NCBI GenBank assembly: GCA_003344655.1
Contig: MAIU01000003.1
Location: 1-43,575, forward strand
Direction of reading: 5' to 3'
DNA from: Candidatus Korarchaeota archaeon NZ13-K
GTDB lineage: Archaea; Korarchaeota; Korarchaeia; Korarchaeales; Korarchaeaceae
DNA length: 43,575 bases
Shown here piece by piece: positions 17,862 through 25,982 of this stretch. The notes beneath the pieces were generated by a model that was not told the origin of the DNA, searched no databases, and worked only from the letters and a program-made list of their open reading frames with translations. The translations under genes were made by a program, and so were the position numbers. Every line of letters begins with the position of its first letter. Within the stretch, counting starts at the first letter, position 1.

Positions 17862-17888
17862 AGGAGAAAAAAGCTTTTGTAAGGATCG

Positions 17889-18272
17889 ATGCAACATAAC
17901 CCTATGGGAGGGCTTGACGAGGTAGAGGACATACTGGAGGAGGAGGGCATAGACTACAGGAGGGTGGGGGACGCCTTGATAACATACTTCAAGGGGGAGG
18001 AGCTCTCCTACATGCTCATAGTCCTTCTGGATGGCGATATGACCGTGATCGTTGGTAAGACGGATCCTCCCTTCATACCTACCGAGAAGATGGCCCGTAA
18101 GCTTCTGGAGGAGAACTTCAGGATGAACTTCGCCTCATATCATCTCGGGGAGGGCAACGAGATCATAGTGACATCCTTTCTCAAGACCAGGTGCATAAGA
18201 CAATCCTTCATGAGGAACTTCTATGCAGTGATATCCTTCCTCAGGAAGTTAGGTGAGGATTATGCTTATTGA
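17889..18272 (+). CDS. Hypothetical protein, possible YbjN/chaperone-like fold (copy 1)
   Basis: 127 residues, no family recognised with certainty. Order of elements: an acidic N-terminal helix (LDEVEDILEEEGIDY), antiparallel strands (DALITYFKG, SYMLIVLLDGDMTVIVGK), a central PPFIPTEKMARKLLEENF helix, strands again (NEIIVTSFLK) and a C-terminal helix. That layout resembles YbjN/type III chaperone-like proteins; this is inference from pattern only. The next gene has the same order, suggesting a tandem duplication. ATG 17904 is an alternative start (MGGLDEVED). Genes overlap by 11 bp, so both are likely co-translated. Confidence 0.65.
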   Translation: MQHNPMGGLDEVEDILEEEGIDYRRVGDALITYFKGEELSYMLIVLLDGDMTVIVGKTDPPFIPTEKMARKLLEENFRMNFASYHLGEGNEIIVTSFLKTRCIRQSFMRNFYAVISFLRKLGEDYAY

Positions 18273-18666
18273 GGAAGCGAAATCCATGCTGAGGGAGGCC
18301 GGTGTCAAGCTGGCCGAGCGGGAGGGTGCCCTCATACTCATGGTGGAGGATGAGGGAAGGGAGGTGATCGTCTACATAATGGCCGAGGAGGAGAGGGGCA
18401 TAGTCTACGTGATAGCCTCGGCCAATCCCCCTATATCGCTTGGGGAGAGGGCCTTGGATGCCCTGAAGGCCTCTTGGGAGATAGCCGACAGGGGGGTGCC
18501 CTGCAAGGTGTCCCTCAATGGTGATATAGTGGTCGTGGAGCACGACATAGACTCCTGCCACTTCACCAAGGAGTCCCTTCTGGAGAGCATATACTTCGCG
18601 GCTGAGAGCATGCTCTACCTCATGAAGAGGCTCAGCGAGGCATCGGAGGGGGATGCCGATTTATGA
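18262..18666 (+). CDS. Hypothetical protein, paralogue of the preceding gene (copy 2)
   Basis: 134 residues from ATG 18262, chosen because AGGTGAG lies 4-10 nt upstream; an in-frame GTG at 18253 is inside that site. The layout repeats the previous protein: N-terminal helix IEEAKSMLREAGVKL, strands ALILMVEDEGREVIVYIMAE and GIVYVIASANPPISLGE, a middle helix ALDALKASWEIAD, strand GDIVVVEHDID and a C-terminal helix SIYFAAESMLYLMKRL. The shared NPP/DPP-I element before the middle helix supports common descent. Function unknown; a protein-binding role would fit the YbjN-like layout but is not shown. Confidence 0.65.
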   Translation: MLIEEAKSMLREAGVKLAEREGALILMVEDEGREVIVYIMAEEERGIVYVIASANPPISLGERALDALKASWEIADRGVPCKVSLNGDIVVVEHDIDSCHFTKESLLESIYFAAESMLYLMKRLSEASEGDADL

Positions 18667-18690
18667 GCCTACGGGACCGGGCCCCTGAGG

Positions 18691-18708
18691 CGATCCCCCG
18701 GAGGATCG
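18691..18708 (+). terminator. Hairpin after the paralogue pair
   Basis: CGATCC-CCCGGA-GGATCG forms a 6-bp stem with a 6-nt loop about 25 bp after the stop. Only a weak T4 run follows at 18723-18726, and this lies in the next gene's TATA-like element, so termination here is tentative. Confidence 0.3.
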
Positions 18709-18782
18709 GGCATCTACCCTCCTTTTAAGTTTGGAGCCGCAGGGGCTGGCTGGAGTTTGAGGGGCCATGTGGTGAAAGAGAG

Positions 18783-19565
18783 ATGGAGGAGCTCGTGGAG
18801 GCCGCGCTAGCCGGCCTATCCCAATCCAGCAAGAGGAAGTACAGGCTCGTGTTCCTCTCATTCCTGAGCATGGTTCCCCTGAGCGAAGCCAAGCCGATTC
18901 ACGTGAGGATATGGGCTTCCAGGAGGGAGTCAACCATCTCCAGGAAGACGCTGAAGCAGCAGCTTTACATGCTCTCCAGGCTCTTCAAGGTCGCCGGAAG
19001 GAAGGATCTGAGCGAGGAGGCCAGGGCCCTGGCCAAGGAGATAAGATCTCCTGCCCCCCCTCCCAAGGTGGACGAGTCACTGATCAGGACGTACAGTGAG
19101 GTGGAGAGCCTGCTGGAGGACGCGAAACCCCTCGTCAGGGCTGCCATAATGATGCTCGCTGAGACAGGGATGAGGGTGGGGGAGCTCGTATCCCTGAGGT
19201 GGGATGACCTGGACTTGGGCAATAAGAGGGCCCTGGTGAGGGGAAAGGGGGATAAAAGCCGCTTCGTCTACTTCACCGAGAGGACGGAGTCGCTGCTCAG
19301 GAATCTGGAGAGGAGGGATGAGAGGGTCTTCCCGGTGAGCGATAGGACGATCAGAAGGTGGGTGGCCAGGCTCCTCAAGACGCATCCACATGCCGTCAGG
19401 CATGCATTTGCGGTCTGGTTCCTCTCCAAGGGCGGGAGCCCCAGGGTGCTGCAGCACATACTCGGCCACAGTAACCTGCGAACAACCGAGGTGTACCTCG
19501 ACATATCGCAGAGCCTCATCGAGAGGGAGTACAGGCTCGTGGTCCAGGGGGATCGAGGATCCTGA
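18783..19565 (+). CDS. xerA: XerA-type tyrosine recombinase
   Basis: Likely resolves chromosome dimers at a dif site, as archaeal XerA does; cytosolic, DNA bound. The 260 residues comprise an N-terminal core-binding domain (about 1-90) and a catalytic domain with every expected residue: Arg131 (TGMRVGEL), Lys155/Lys158 (RGKGDKSR), His203 and Arg206 (HPHAVRH), His229 (ILGHSN) and nucleophile Tyr238 (TEVYLDIS). ATG 18783 follows GGTGAAAG, with TTTTAAG at 18723-18729. No att-like direct repeats or phage genes surround it, and its length and codon use match a resident housekeeping gene rather than an integrase. Confidence 0.9.
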   Translation: MEELVEAALAGLSQSSKRKYRLVFLSFLSMVPLSEAKPIHVRIWASRRESTISRKTLKQQLYMLSRLFKVAGRKDLSEEARALAKEIRSPAPPPKVDESLIRTYSEVESLLEDAKPLVRAAIMMLAETGMRVGELVSLRWDDLDLGNKRALVRGKGDKSRFVYFTERTESLLRNLERRDERVFPVSDRTIRRWVARLLKTHPHAVRHAFAVWFLSKGGSPRVLQHILGHSNLRTTEVYLDISQSLIEREYRLVVQGDRGS

Positions 19566-19622
19566 GGCATCCTCGGATGGCTCCATCAAAATGTATTTAG
19601 CTTGAGGGATCATGCTGGAGTG

Positions 19623-20159
19623 ATGATAGAGGTGAGGAGATTCTACCTCCTGCTCCACCCAAGGCCGGCTTACGTCATAGGCAGCGGCAGGCTGGGGGAG
19701 AGGGTCAACTTCATGGCGGCGAGCTGGGTCAGCCCCGTCGGGGAGGAACCGCCCTCACTCATGGTGGCCATAGGGAAGGAAGCTCTCACCTTGGAGCTGA
19801 TCGAGAGGTACGGCGATTTCTCAGTGAACGTGGTCCCATCATCCATGCTGGATAAGCTTTACCTCGTCGGAAGCAGGAGCGGGAGGGAGGAGAATAAGTC
19901 ATCGATCTTCGATCACGTCAAGGGCCGGGAGGTGGATGCACCCGTCATCAGGGAAGCCATAGGAGTCCTGGAGTGCAGGCTAAAGGGGGAGCTGGAACTA
20001 GGTGATGTGAAGCTGGTCCTGGGGGAGGTGGTCTCGGCGAGGGCCGACGGCAGGTTCTTCAGCGAGAGGACCGGGTGGAACTTCAGGGAGATCAACATAC
20101 CGCTCCACAATTGGGGCAAGGGCTTCTTCCAGGTGGGGAGCTACCTGAGGGTCAAGTGA
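19623..20159 (+). CDS. Flavin reductase-like FMN-binding split-barrel protein
   Basis: 178 residues resembling the flavin reductase/flavoredoxin family, which binds FMN and reduces flavins or transfers electrons. Seen: PAYVIGSGRLGERVNFMAASWVSPVGEEPPSLMVAIGKEALTLELI order, that is the split-barrel N-terminus with N-x-M-A-x-S-W-V-S-P, then the DFSVNVVPSSMLDKL segment and the downstream GVLECRLKGELELGD strand typical of these proteins. ATG 19623 (or GTG 19620) lies about 27 nt after TGTATTTAG (19592-19600), so the message is probably leaderless. The physiological electron partner is unknown; neighbours give no clear hint. Confidence 0.83.
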   Translation: MIEVRRFYLLLHPRPAYVIGSGRLGERVNFMAASWVSPVGEEPPSLMVAIGKEALTLELIERYGDFSVNVVPSSMLDKLYLVGSRSGREENKSSIFDHVKGREVDAPVIREAIGVLECRLKGELELGDVKLVLGEVVSARADGRFFSERTGWNFREINIPLHNWGKGFFQVGSYLRVK

Positions 20160-20265
20160 TCCCTGGGATCATCTCCCGGCCCCTTTAGCCTGGATGAACT
20201 GGGGGCGTTGACGATCATCGAGTCAAGTTAATATAGCGGCTGAAGAGGCCAGGGGTGGACCGGAA

Positions 20266-21513
20266 TTGAGGCGAGTCGCTCTAATGCTGGGCCTCATGAT
20301 GGTATCCACGCTCACGCTTCATGCCATCGACTTCGAAGCGGATGTCTACGGAGGGGGAAGCTTCAGCCTATCCGATCTCAGGGGTAAGGTTGTTATAATA
20401 TTGGTCGCTCAGACGACCTGCCCTCACTGCAAGGACTTCCTTCCGGCTCTATCGAGCGCATGGAAATCCGATCAGGAGCTACTGAGCGGGAATTACGTCC
20501 TGGCCGTGGTGATGCTCGATCCGATTCACCCGCTCTCGAGCACGGGCTGGGCCGAGGACAAGAGGGCCTTCGATGCCGCATCCCCTCCCAGGGGATGGCT
20601 GCTGCTACCCGAGGCCTGGCATGCGATAGACAGGTTCGGCATAAGGTACACCGCGTCAGTGGTGATAATAGACCAGCGGGGGAATTTGGTTGAGGTGGTG
20701 GATCCTCAGCGTCATCCTAGGATAGAGGAGATGGTCTCCTACACGATAGCTAAGGTGAAGGAGGTGGGCTCCAGGACACCCGTCCTCAAGCTGGAGTTCC
20801 GAGCACCCAGGGTTGCTGTGGTTGGCGAGGCCCTGGAGGTTAGAGGTGAGGTGCAGCCACCCTCGGTTGAGGTCAACATCAGCATAAGGAGACCGGATGG
20901 AAGTGAGATGATCCTTAGGCCGAGGTTGATCGGGAACGGCGAATTCTCGCTCATGTTCACACCGGATTCAGAGGGAATCTGGCTGCTGAGGGCCAACGCA
21001 GGCTCTGAGGTGAGGGAACTGAGGGTGACGGTGATACCGAACAAGCCCAGGGGCATAGAGAGCTATGAGGTGCTTTACGGCACCCACGATGAGAGGGCCG
21101 GTAAGATGATAAGCGAGAGGGCCAGGAGGGCGGGGAGCCTGCCTAACGATAACGTGGTCCTCCTAGGGGGTCCCAAGGCGAACAGCCTCGTCTTGGAGTT
21201 CAACTCCATAGCTGGCGTGTCCATGTTCCTGAGGGGCAGCGAGGCCAAGCTCTACGTGAAGTCGAAGGAGTACGATCTAAAGATCTCGTTCGGCAGGGAG
21301 GATTACGCGGTCGTTTACTGGCTTAGATGGGAGGGCAGGTTCGTGGTGGTGGGCGAGGGCTTCACCAGATTCGGAACCCTGGCGGCTTCGATCTTCATGA
21401 GGGCTAACCAGTTTGAGGATCAGCTATACCTGCTCCACTGGGTGGATTCCAACGGGGACGGTGACGTGGAACTGGGTGAGGTGGAGGTCATCGCTAGGCT
21501 GGAGAGGATTTGA
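20266..21513 (+). CDS. Secreted thioredoxin-fold (TlpA-like) protein with Ig-like and S-layer-like regions
   Basis: A 415-residue exported protein. Residues 1-20 form a signal peptide (MRRVALMLGLMMVSTLTLHA). A TlpA/peroxiredoxin-like domain follows: FSLSDLRGKVVIILVAQ then TTCPHCKDF with active cysteines Cys52 and Cys55. Around 175-265 is an Ig-like beta domain (APRVAVVGEALEVRGEV to ELRVTV), then a C-terminal part with NVVLLGGPKANSLVLEF, which recalls archaeal S-layer proteins, and near the end DSNGDGDVELGEV, a calcium-loop-like acidic segment. Possible role: disulfide handling at the cell surface (inference). TTG start, with TTAATATAG 30-38 nt upstream. Its stop abuts that of the convergent gene as TGATCA. 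Confidence 0.75.
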   Translation: MRRVALMLGLMMVSTLTLHAIDFEADVYGGGSFSLSDLRGKVVIILVAQTTCPHCKDFLPALSSAWKSDQELLSGNYVLAVVMLDPIHPLSSTGWAEDKRAFDAASPPRGWLLLPEAWHAIDRFGIRYTASVVIIDQRGNLVEVVDPQRHPRIEEMVSYTIAKVKEVGSRTPVLKLEFRAPRVAVVGEALEVRGEVQPPSVEVNISIRRPDGSEMILRPRLIGNGEFSLMFTPDSEGIWLLRANAGSEVRELRVTVIPNKPRGIESYEVLYGTHDERAGKMISERARRAGSLPNDNVVLLGGPKANSLVLEFNSIAGVSMFLRGSEAKLYVKSKEYDLKISFGREDYAVVYWLRWEGRFVVVGEGFTRFGTLAASIFMRANQFEDQLYLLHWVDSNGDGDVELGEVEVIARLERI

Positions 21514-22518
21514 TCAGGGGATCCTGCTCAAAAGACTGGAGATCCTCATGCCGTAAGTCAGGATCAGATCGCTCACGAAGGTCACATGGGTGTTGGGCCT
21601 GTAGACCCTAACCTCCTTCCCCCTCATGCTGTCCCTCTCCGCGGTCAGCAGGCAGCCCCTCGTCATCCCCGGTATCACGTACCTCCAGAGGTAGGCCTTA
21701 TCGATGCCCGTGACCAGGGACAGCTCCGTGAGGGTGAGCCCCTCCCTCAGCCCCCTGCTCGATAGGGATCTCTGCAGCCTCGCCCTCTGGGCGCTGGGTA
21801 ACCCGATCAGGTCGGAGAGGAGGGAGGCCATCTGCCTATCTGACAGGTTGGGAATCCTGTCAATCGCCTCCTTGATGCAAAGGGCTCTCAGGACCTTCAT
21901 CTCAGCGGGCGACAGGTCCGGAGTATGGAGGAGCTCCGCTTTGGATATGGGAGGGGATATGCCCAGTGAGGAGAGCGCCATGAAGGCCTTCATAATCTCA
22001 GGGATATGTTCGATTCCGCACAGGAAGAGGAGGGCCCTAGCGAAGGACTCATACCTCCTTCCAAGCCCCAGCTCCTCCGATAGCCTCTCGTATGCAGATG
22101 AGATCCCCACCCCGACCAAGGAGGGGTCCGACCATATCGCTGGATTAGCGTAAAATAGGATCCTGGACGCGAGCCCCTCCTCGATCACCAACTTAGGGTT
22201 CTGGAATGAGAAGATGCTGATCATTGAGATGTCCATGGGTATTATCGTCTCCGCAGAGGGGTTCCCCAGTGAGAGCTCCTTCCAACTTAGGGAGAGCCTC
22301 ATTCCATCTGGCGTCAGGGAGAGCGTGGCCAGACTCTCATCAGGGGGCTCCTCCCTAAGCTCCACGCAGAACCCCAGGCTGTAGGTCCTCAGACTTTCGG
22401 AGAAATTCGCCAGTAAGATCCACTGTTTGCCGATCCTCCTCTCTATGATTGAGTTTAGATGGCGGAGGGGTTCCAGCTCCCAGAGCTCCTGAGCAGGATC
22501 GCACCTGGAGATGAGCAC
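21514..22518 (-). CDS. Putative winged-helix regulator, 334 aa
   Basis: Not assigned to a known family. The first 200 residues have no recognised motif. The C-terminal part (about 255-325) looks like a winged helix: LTLTELSLVTGIDKAYLWRYVIPGMTRG, a helix-turn-helix, then basic strands ending in KEVRVYRPN. A second helical segment, LSDRQMASLLSDLIGLPSAQ, precedes it. GTG 22518 is the only canonical start available near the promoter TTTATATA (22558-22565, about 43 nt upstream). Divergent from a larger putative regulator across an AT-rich spacer, so the two may be co-regulated. Alternative: a protein of another function with an HTH-like tail. Confidence 0.6.
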   Translation of the reverse strand: MLISRCDPAQELWELEPLRHLNSIIERRIGKQWILLANFSESLRTYSLGFCVELREEPPDESLATLSLTPDGMRLSLSWKELSLGNPSAETIIPMDISMISIFSFQNPKLVIEEGLASRILFYANPAIWSDPSLVGVGISSAYERLSEELGLGRRYESFARALLFLCGIEHIPEIMKAFMALSSLGISPPISKAELLHTPDLSPAEMKVLRALCIKEAIDRIPNLSDRQMASLLSDLIGLPSAQRARLQRSLSSRGLREGLTLTELSLVTGIDKAYLWRYVIPGMTRGCLLTAERDSMRGKEVRVYRPNTHVTFVSDLILTYGMRISSLLSRIP

Positions 22519-22864
22519 GTACTTCAGAGCGACCCCTCGGATGGGGGGGCGTCCCCATATATAAATGATACGACATTTTTTTCAGTTAAATCCATATACC
22601 AGCAAAAATGGATTTTATTGGTTCTCTCCTAAAAATTGAGGTAGATTCAGCCTATCGGGGGACCAGGCGGGAAGAAAGGTCCATCCATCTCACGATCACC
22701 TCTTTCATACCTTCTCTCTTATTGCCGTTGCCAGATATTGTAGCATGCTCAGAGCTTATTTTAGTTCATAGATATCTTTGGCTAGCTCAATTGCATCCTA
22801 GGAAGATCGTAACTACCTATTTTTCTGAGAAAACGCTTATATATCCTTTAACTCACCAATCATC
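22519..22864. other. AT-rich divergent regulatory spacer with inverted repeat
   Basis: 346 bp without a credible gene. It holds a minus-strand TATA box TTTATATA (22558-22565), an inverted repeat AAATCCAT-N12-ATGGATTT (22588-22615) just upstream of it, and a plus-strand TATA box TTATATAT (22838-22845) centred 23-24 nt before GTG 22865. Base composition is markedly more AT-rich than the genes. A 97-codon reading frame from 22608 spans it but has poor codon use and would contain the promoter. Confidence 0.5.
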
Positions 22865-24415
22865 GTGCCATCTCCCGAAACTGAAAAAACTGACGAGCTG
22901 ACTAGGAAATTCCTGAGGGAAGTTGAGGACATCAGATTCCTCCTGAATGAGAACCCAGTAAGGAGTATTCCCAGTAGGATAGTTCTGGGTGAGGTTCATA
23001 CCTCCAAATGCCCTAGAAATCACGTTATTGAGGATAGGGGGATTCTCATAATCGATAGAAGGCTCAGTGAGGAGGAGATAGATGCTATAATAAGGAGGGA
23101 GGCTTTCATCAGGTTTTTACCGGAGGCAGATTTCCCCCAGCTATATGACATAGCTTGGTACTACGCTGGGAACCTGGCCCTCTGGTCGAGATGTCCGTCA
23201 GAGATCAGGCTAAGGACGCTACCTGCCTACAGGGCCCCGGATGACTTCCTCCCAATAGAACCCGGAAGCTCGCCCTCAGTCATCAAGGGCATCGTGAAGC
23301 TCCTCCTTAGGCGCTGGAGGCTGGAGGGGAGGATAAGCGCAAGGACCTTCCTGAGGATATTCCTGGCGGTTAGGGGATATCCCTCGATCCGCATGAGCAA
23401 AAGGGAGGCGAGGACGCTCAACTCGCTGCTGCAGGTGCTCCAGGATGGAGGGGAATCGAAGATAGAGAGGCTTGCCGTGAAGAGCAAGCAGTCCCCTGCC
23501 TCCGTCTCCAGGGCGATAAGGGTGCTGGTGAGCAAGGGCGTGATAGTGGGTCCCTACGTGCTCTATCCCTCCAACTTGGGATTGTCCACCTATATAATGG
23601 AGATCGAGGATCCTGAGGATGAGGAGCTAGCTTTCCTGGACGAATTTCCCTTCACATACTCCGCTCTCGTGACCTCAAGTGATACTTACTATGTTAACTT
23701 ACTCGTCCCCCAGCACCTGGAGGGAGCTCTTGAGGGGCTGAGCGGTGATGGGATGAGGCTGGGTAAGAGGGTCGCCCTCAGCTTCGACCTGCTCCCGGCC
23801 CAGCACATCGCCCCCGAGCTCATAATGGAGAGGATGCTGGAAGGGTATGAATCGGCTGGAGACACCCCTCTGAGCATACTAGAACTCTCCAGACCCAGGA
23901 AACCATCCATCAGGCTTGATGATAAGGACATGGTTGCCCTTAAGGAGGTAGAGGAGAGGGGTAGGGTGTCCAGGGATCACATGAGGGGCATGGGGATACC
24001 TAACCCGGCCGAGAGGTTCGCTAAGTACAGGAGGGCGGGCATAGTGGTGAAGGGTTACTTCCCAACGGGCTTAGGTTTGGGGGAGGGAGTCATCATGAGA
24101 ATTGATGTGCCGTTCAAGGACTTCCTGAGGGTGAAGAGGGCCATCTCGAGCGTCTCATCCGTGGCGCTCTTTTTCACCGAGGGTGAGCTGCGCGGGGTGA
24201 CGGGGGTGGCTTTCCTGAGCGGGGGAATGGTGGGGCCGTTCATGAGGGCTTTGAGCACTTTCCTCGGTGACAGGATCGAGAGGTTGGAGCTGGCCTCCTC
24301 CTTGGGGCCCTCCAGCTGGCAGGTCCCCGTTGAGCTCTGGAACGTTGAGGAGCAGAGGTTTGAGATGGATGTTGAGGGATTCAAGAGGGCTTTCTCGAGG
24401 AGACTGAGGCGCTAG
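22865..24415 (+). CDS. Putative Lrp-like regulator with two winged-helix segments, 516 aa
   Basis: Residues about 1-190 are of unknown type (LSEEEIDAIIRREAFIRFLP and YDIAWYYAGNLALW stand out). A first helix-turn-helix follows, SKIERLAVKSKQSPASVSRAIRVLVSKGVIVGP, then strands like an Lrp effector domain. A second unit near residue 355 repeats the order: DKDMVALKEVEERGRVSRDHMRGMGIPNPAERFAKYRRAGIVVKGYFP, then MRIDVPFKDFLRVKRAISSV. So it appears to be a double HTH-plus-RAM-like protein. GTG 22865 lies 23-24 nt after TTATATAT, so probably leaderless. Its last 35 bp overlap the convergent dehydrogenase gene. Function as a transcription regulator is inference. Confidence 0.62.
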   Translation: MPSPETEKTDELTRKFLREVEDIRFLLNENPVRSIPSRIVLGEVHTSKCPRNHVIEDRGILIIDRRLSEEEIDAIIRREAFIRFLPEADFPQLYDIAWYYAGNLALWSRCPSEIRLRTLPAYRAPDDFLPIEPGSSPSVIKGIVKLLLRRWRLEGRISARTFLRIFLAVRGYPSIRMSKREARTLNSLLQVLQDGGESKIERLAVKSKQSPASVSRAIRVLVSKGVIVGPYVLYPSNLGLSTYIMEIEDPEDEELAFLDEFPFTYSALVTSSDTYYVNLLVPQHLEGALEGLSGDGMRLGKRVALSFDLLPAQHIAPELIMERMLEGYESAGDTPLSILELSRPRKPSIRLDDKDMVALKEVEERGRVSRDHMRGMGIPNPAERFAKYRRAGIVVKGYFPTGLGLGEGVIMRIDVPFKDFLRVKRAISSVSSVALFFTEGELRGVTGVAFLSGGMVGPFMRALSTFLGDRIERLELASSLGPSSWQVPVELWNVEEQRFEMDVEGFKRAFSRRLRR

Positions 24416-25769
24416 TTCGATCAGGCATTTCCAAGCCATCCATCAGGCCGTATCTCGATCCCATCCACTTCCCGAATATCCTGGTGACCTCCTCAACGAT
24501 CCTCCTCTCGGACTCCCGGCTGGTTCCACCTATGTGGGGGGTCATTATCACGTTGTCGAAACCCAGGAGCCTCTCGAAGACGGGGTCACCGAAGGGCGGC
24601 TCCCTAGGGAAAACGTCAAGGCCAAGGCCCCCCAGCTTACCGGAGTCCAGGGCCTCAACAGCGGCCTCCAGATCCAGGAGCTCCCCCCTGCCCACGTTTA
24701 TCAGGATGGCTCCATCCTTCATGAGGGAGATCTCCCTCCTCCCGATGAGCCCCCTCGTCTCCTCGGTCAGGGGTGAGGCCAGGACCACGACATCGCTCTC
24801 CCTCAGCAGTCTCTCGAGTTCCCTCCCACCAGCCCTGTACTTATCGTAGTAGTCAACGCTCATCCCTATCCCTCTGAGGAGCTCGGCGATCTCGCTTCCT
24901 ACGATCCCCATAGATATTATCCCGGCCCTCTTGCCCGCCAGCTCGAAGCACCTCACCCTCCCCTTTGCCCAGGAGCGATCCCTCATCAACCTGTCCGAGA
25001 GGCATATCCCCCTGCTGAGGCTCAATATCATCCCCAAAGCGAGTTCTGCGACGGCTCTTGCTCTCACTGGGACCCTCTCAACTATGATGGCCCTCCTCCT
25101 CGCTTCATCCGTATCTATGTGATCGAGACCGTGCGTCGCCGTCACTATCAGCTTGAGCATGGGGGCTCTTGAGAGCTCCTCACTCCCTAGCCTCTTATCG
25201 GTCCTTATGACGAGAGCAGTGGCATCCTCAAGCCTGTTCCAATTCCTGCTGACCTCTCCATAGGCCTCAAGCTCATGATCCAGCTCCTTGGGTAGGCTCT
25301 CAGCTACCAATATGAGCTCCTCCTTGGGCCAGTCCACGCTGATCCTGTCCCCGGGGAGGTACTGGTTGACTCCCCTCATCCCTGTGCTCACGTCCGATAT
25401 TATCGCCAGCCTGTCCTTCATCACGAGGCTGAACCTCATGGCCGCGTTCACCGCAGAGCCGAAGTCTTCGTGGGGGTTTCCGAGCTCGGAGAGATATCCG
25501 TGCCTGAAGATGGGGTGGGACGCTATTGTTATGCTCGCTCTGGTCAGGGAGGAGGCCGTTGGCGCCAGGCCCCATCCCACGGCTGCCAAGGTCCACCTGT
25601 CAGCGTAGCAGTCCACCCAGTCGAGCCTAGCGAGTGGCCTCGCGAGCTCGTAGAATTCCTCCTCCCTCAGGCCGAGGAGAATGTTTCTGAGTCTCTCAAG
25701 GCACGGACCCCAGAAGTAGGAGCAGTCAACACCAAAGGAGATCACCTTGGAGGCCCGAAAAGCTGACAC
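24381..25769 (-). CDS. D-isomer 2-hydroxyacid dehydrogenase with N-terminal extension
   Basis: NAD-dependent dehydrogenase of the PGDH/glyoxylate reductase family. In 462 residues the family domain spans about 149-445: LKLIVTATHGLDHIDTDEA, nucleotide loop AGIISMGIVG (282-291, first Gly of GxGxxG replaced by Ser), and the catalytic triad Arg361 (INVGRGELLD), Glu390 (DVFPREPPF) and His412 (MTPHIGGTS). The first 148 residues have no counterpart that I recognise and contain Cys16, Cys23 and Cys54. The GTG start directly follows AGGAG; shorter forms starting nearer MKDRLAIISD are possible but have no better signal. The substrate is unknown; serine synthesis is possible. It converges on the 516-aa regulator with a 35-bp overlap. 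Confidence 0.82.
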   Translation of the reverse strand: MSAFRASKVISFGVDCSYFWGPCLERLRNILLGLREEEFYELARPLARLDWVDCYADRWTLAAVGWGLAPTASSLTRASITIASHPIFRHGYLSELGNPHEDFGSAVNAAMRFSLVMKDRLAIISDVSTGMRGVNQYLPGDRISVDWPKEELILVAESLPKELDHELEAYGEVSRNWNRLEDATALVIRTDKRLGSEELSRAPMLKLIVTATHGLDHIDTDEARRRAIIVERVPVRARAVAELALGMILSLSRGICLSDRLMRDRSWAKGRVRCFELAGKRAGIISMGIVGSEIAELLRGIGMSVDYYDKYRAGGRELERLLRESDVVVLASPLTEETRGLIGRREISLMKDGAILINVGRGELLDLEAAVEALDSGKLGGLGLDVFPREPPFGDPVFERLLGFDNVIMTPHIGGTSRESERRIVEEVTRIFGKWMGSRYGLMDGLEMPDRTSASVSSRKPS

Positions 25770-25883
25770 CTCCTAGGAAAGCCTCATCCAACCTCACAAC
25801 CAAGAGGCCTCCCATGCCGAGCACCCGGACGTCCGGGGATCCAACTACTTAAGGATTTCGCTCAGCGCCGCCGGAGGATAAAC

Positions 25884-25892
25884 TTATATATA
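25884..25892 (+). promoter_or_regulatory. TATA box upstream of the 169-aa membrane protein
   Basis: ATAAACTTATATATAGC is a strong TATA element, but the gene starts about 95 nt further on, leaving a leader of about 70 nt that holds a four-codon ORF (MSVN, 25920-25934). Of the 213-bp gap this is the only clear signal. Confidence 0.5.
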
Positions 25893-25982
25893 GCATCGAC
25901 GCCGATGGAGCGGAGCGGTATGAGCGTTAACTGACTCCAGATCCTCGGGAGAGCCGGGAGAGAGGTCAAGTATCCTAGGATC

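Noticed and set aside
17769-17897. 43-residue N-terminal extension of the B12/radical SAM protein
   Set aside because: Covers the TATA box and the GC inverted repeat and adds no domain.
18783-19565. XerA gene as an integrase of an integrated element
   Set aside because: No flanking att-like repeats, tRNA gene, phage or plasmid genes; the catalytic and size features match resident XerA.
22608-22901. 97-codon plus-strand ORF in the AT-rich spacer
   Set aside because: Codon use unlike the neighbours, contains the TATA box and start of the next gene, and no recognisable protein.
25895-25982. Possible C/D-box RNA or leaderless peptide MSVN in the leader of the 169-aa membrane protein
   Set aside because: Only one CTGA box, no good RTGATGA box; a four-codon ORF is uninformative alone.
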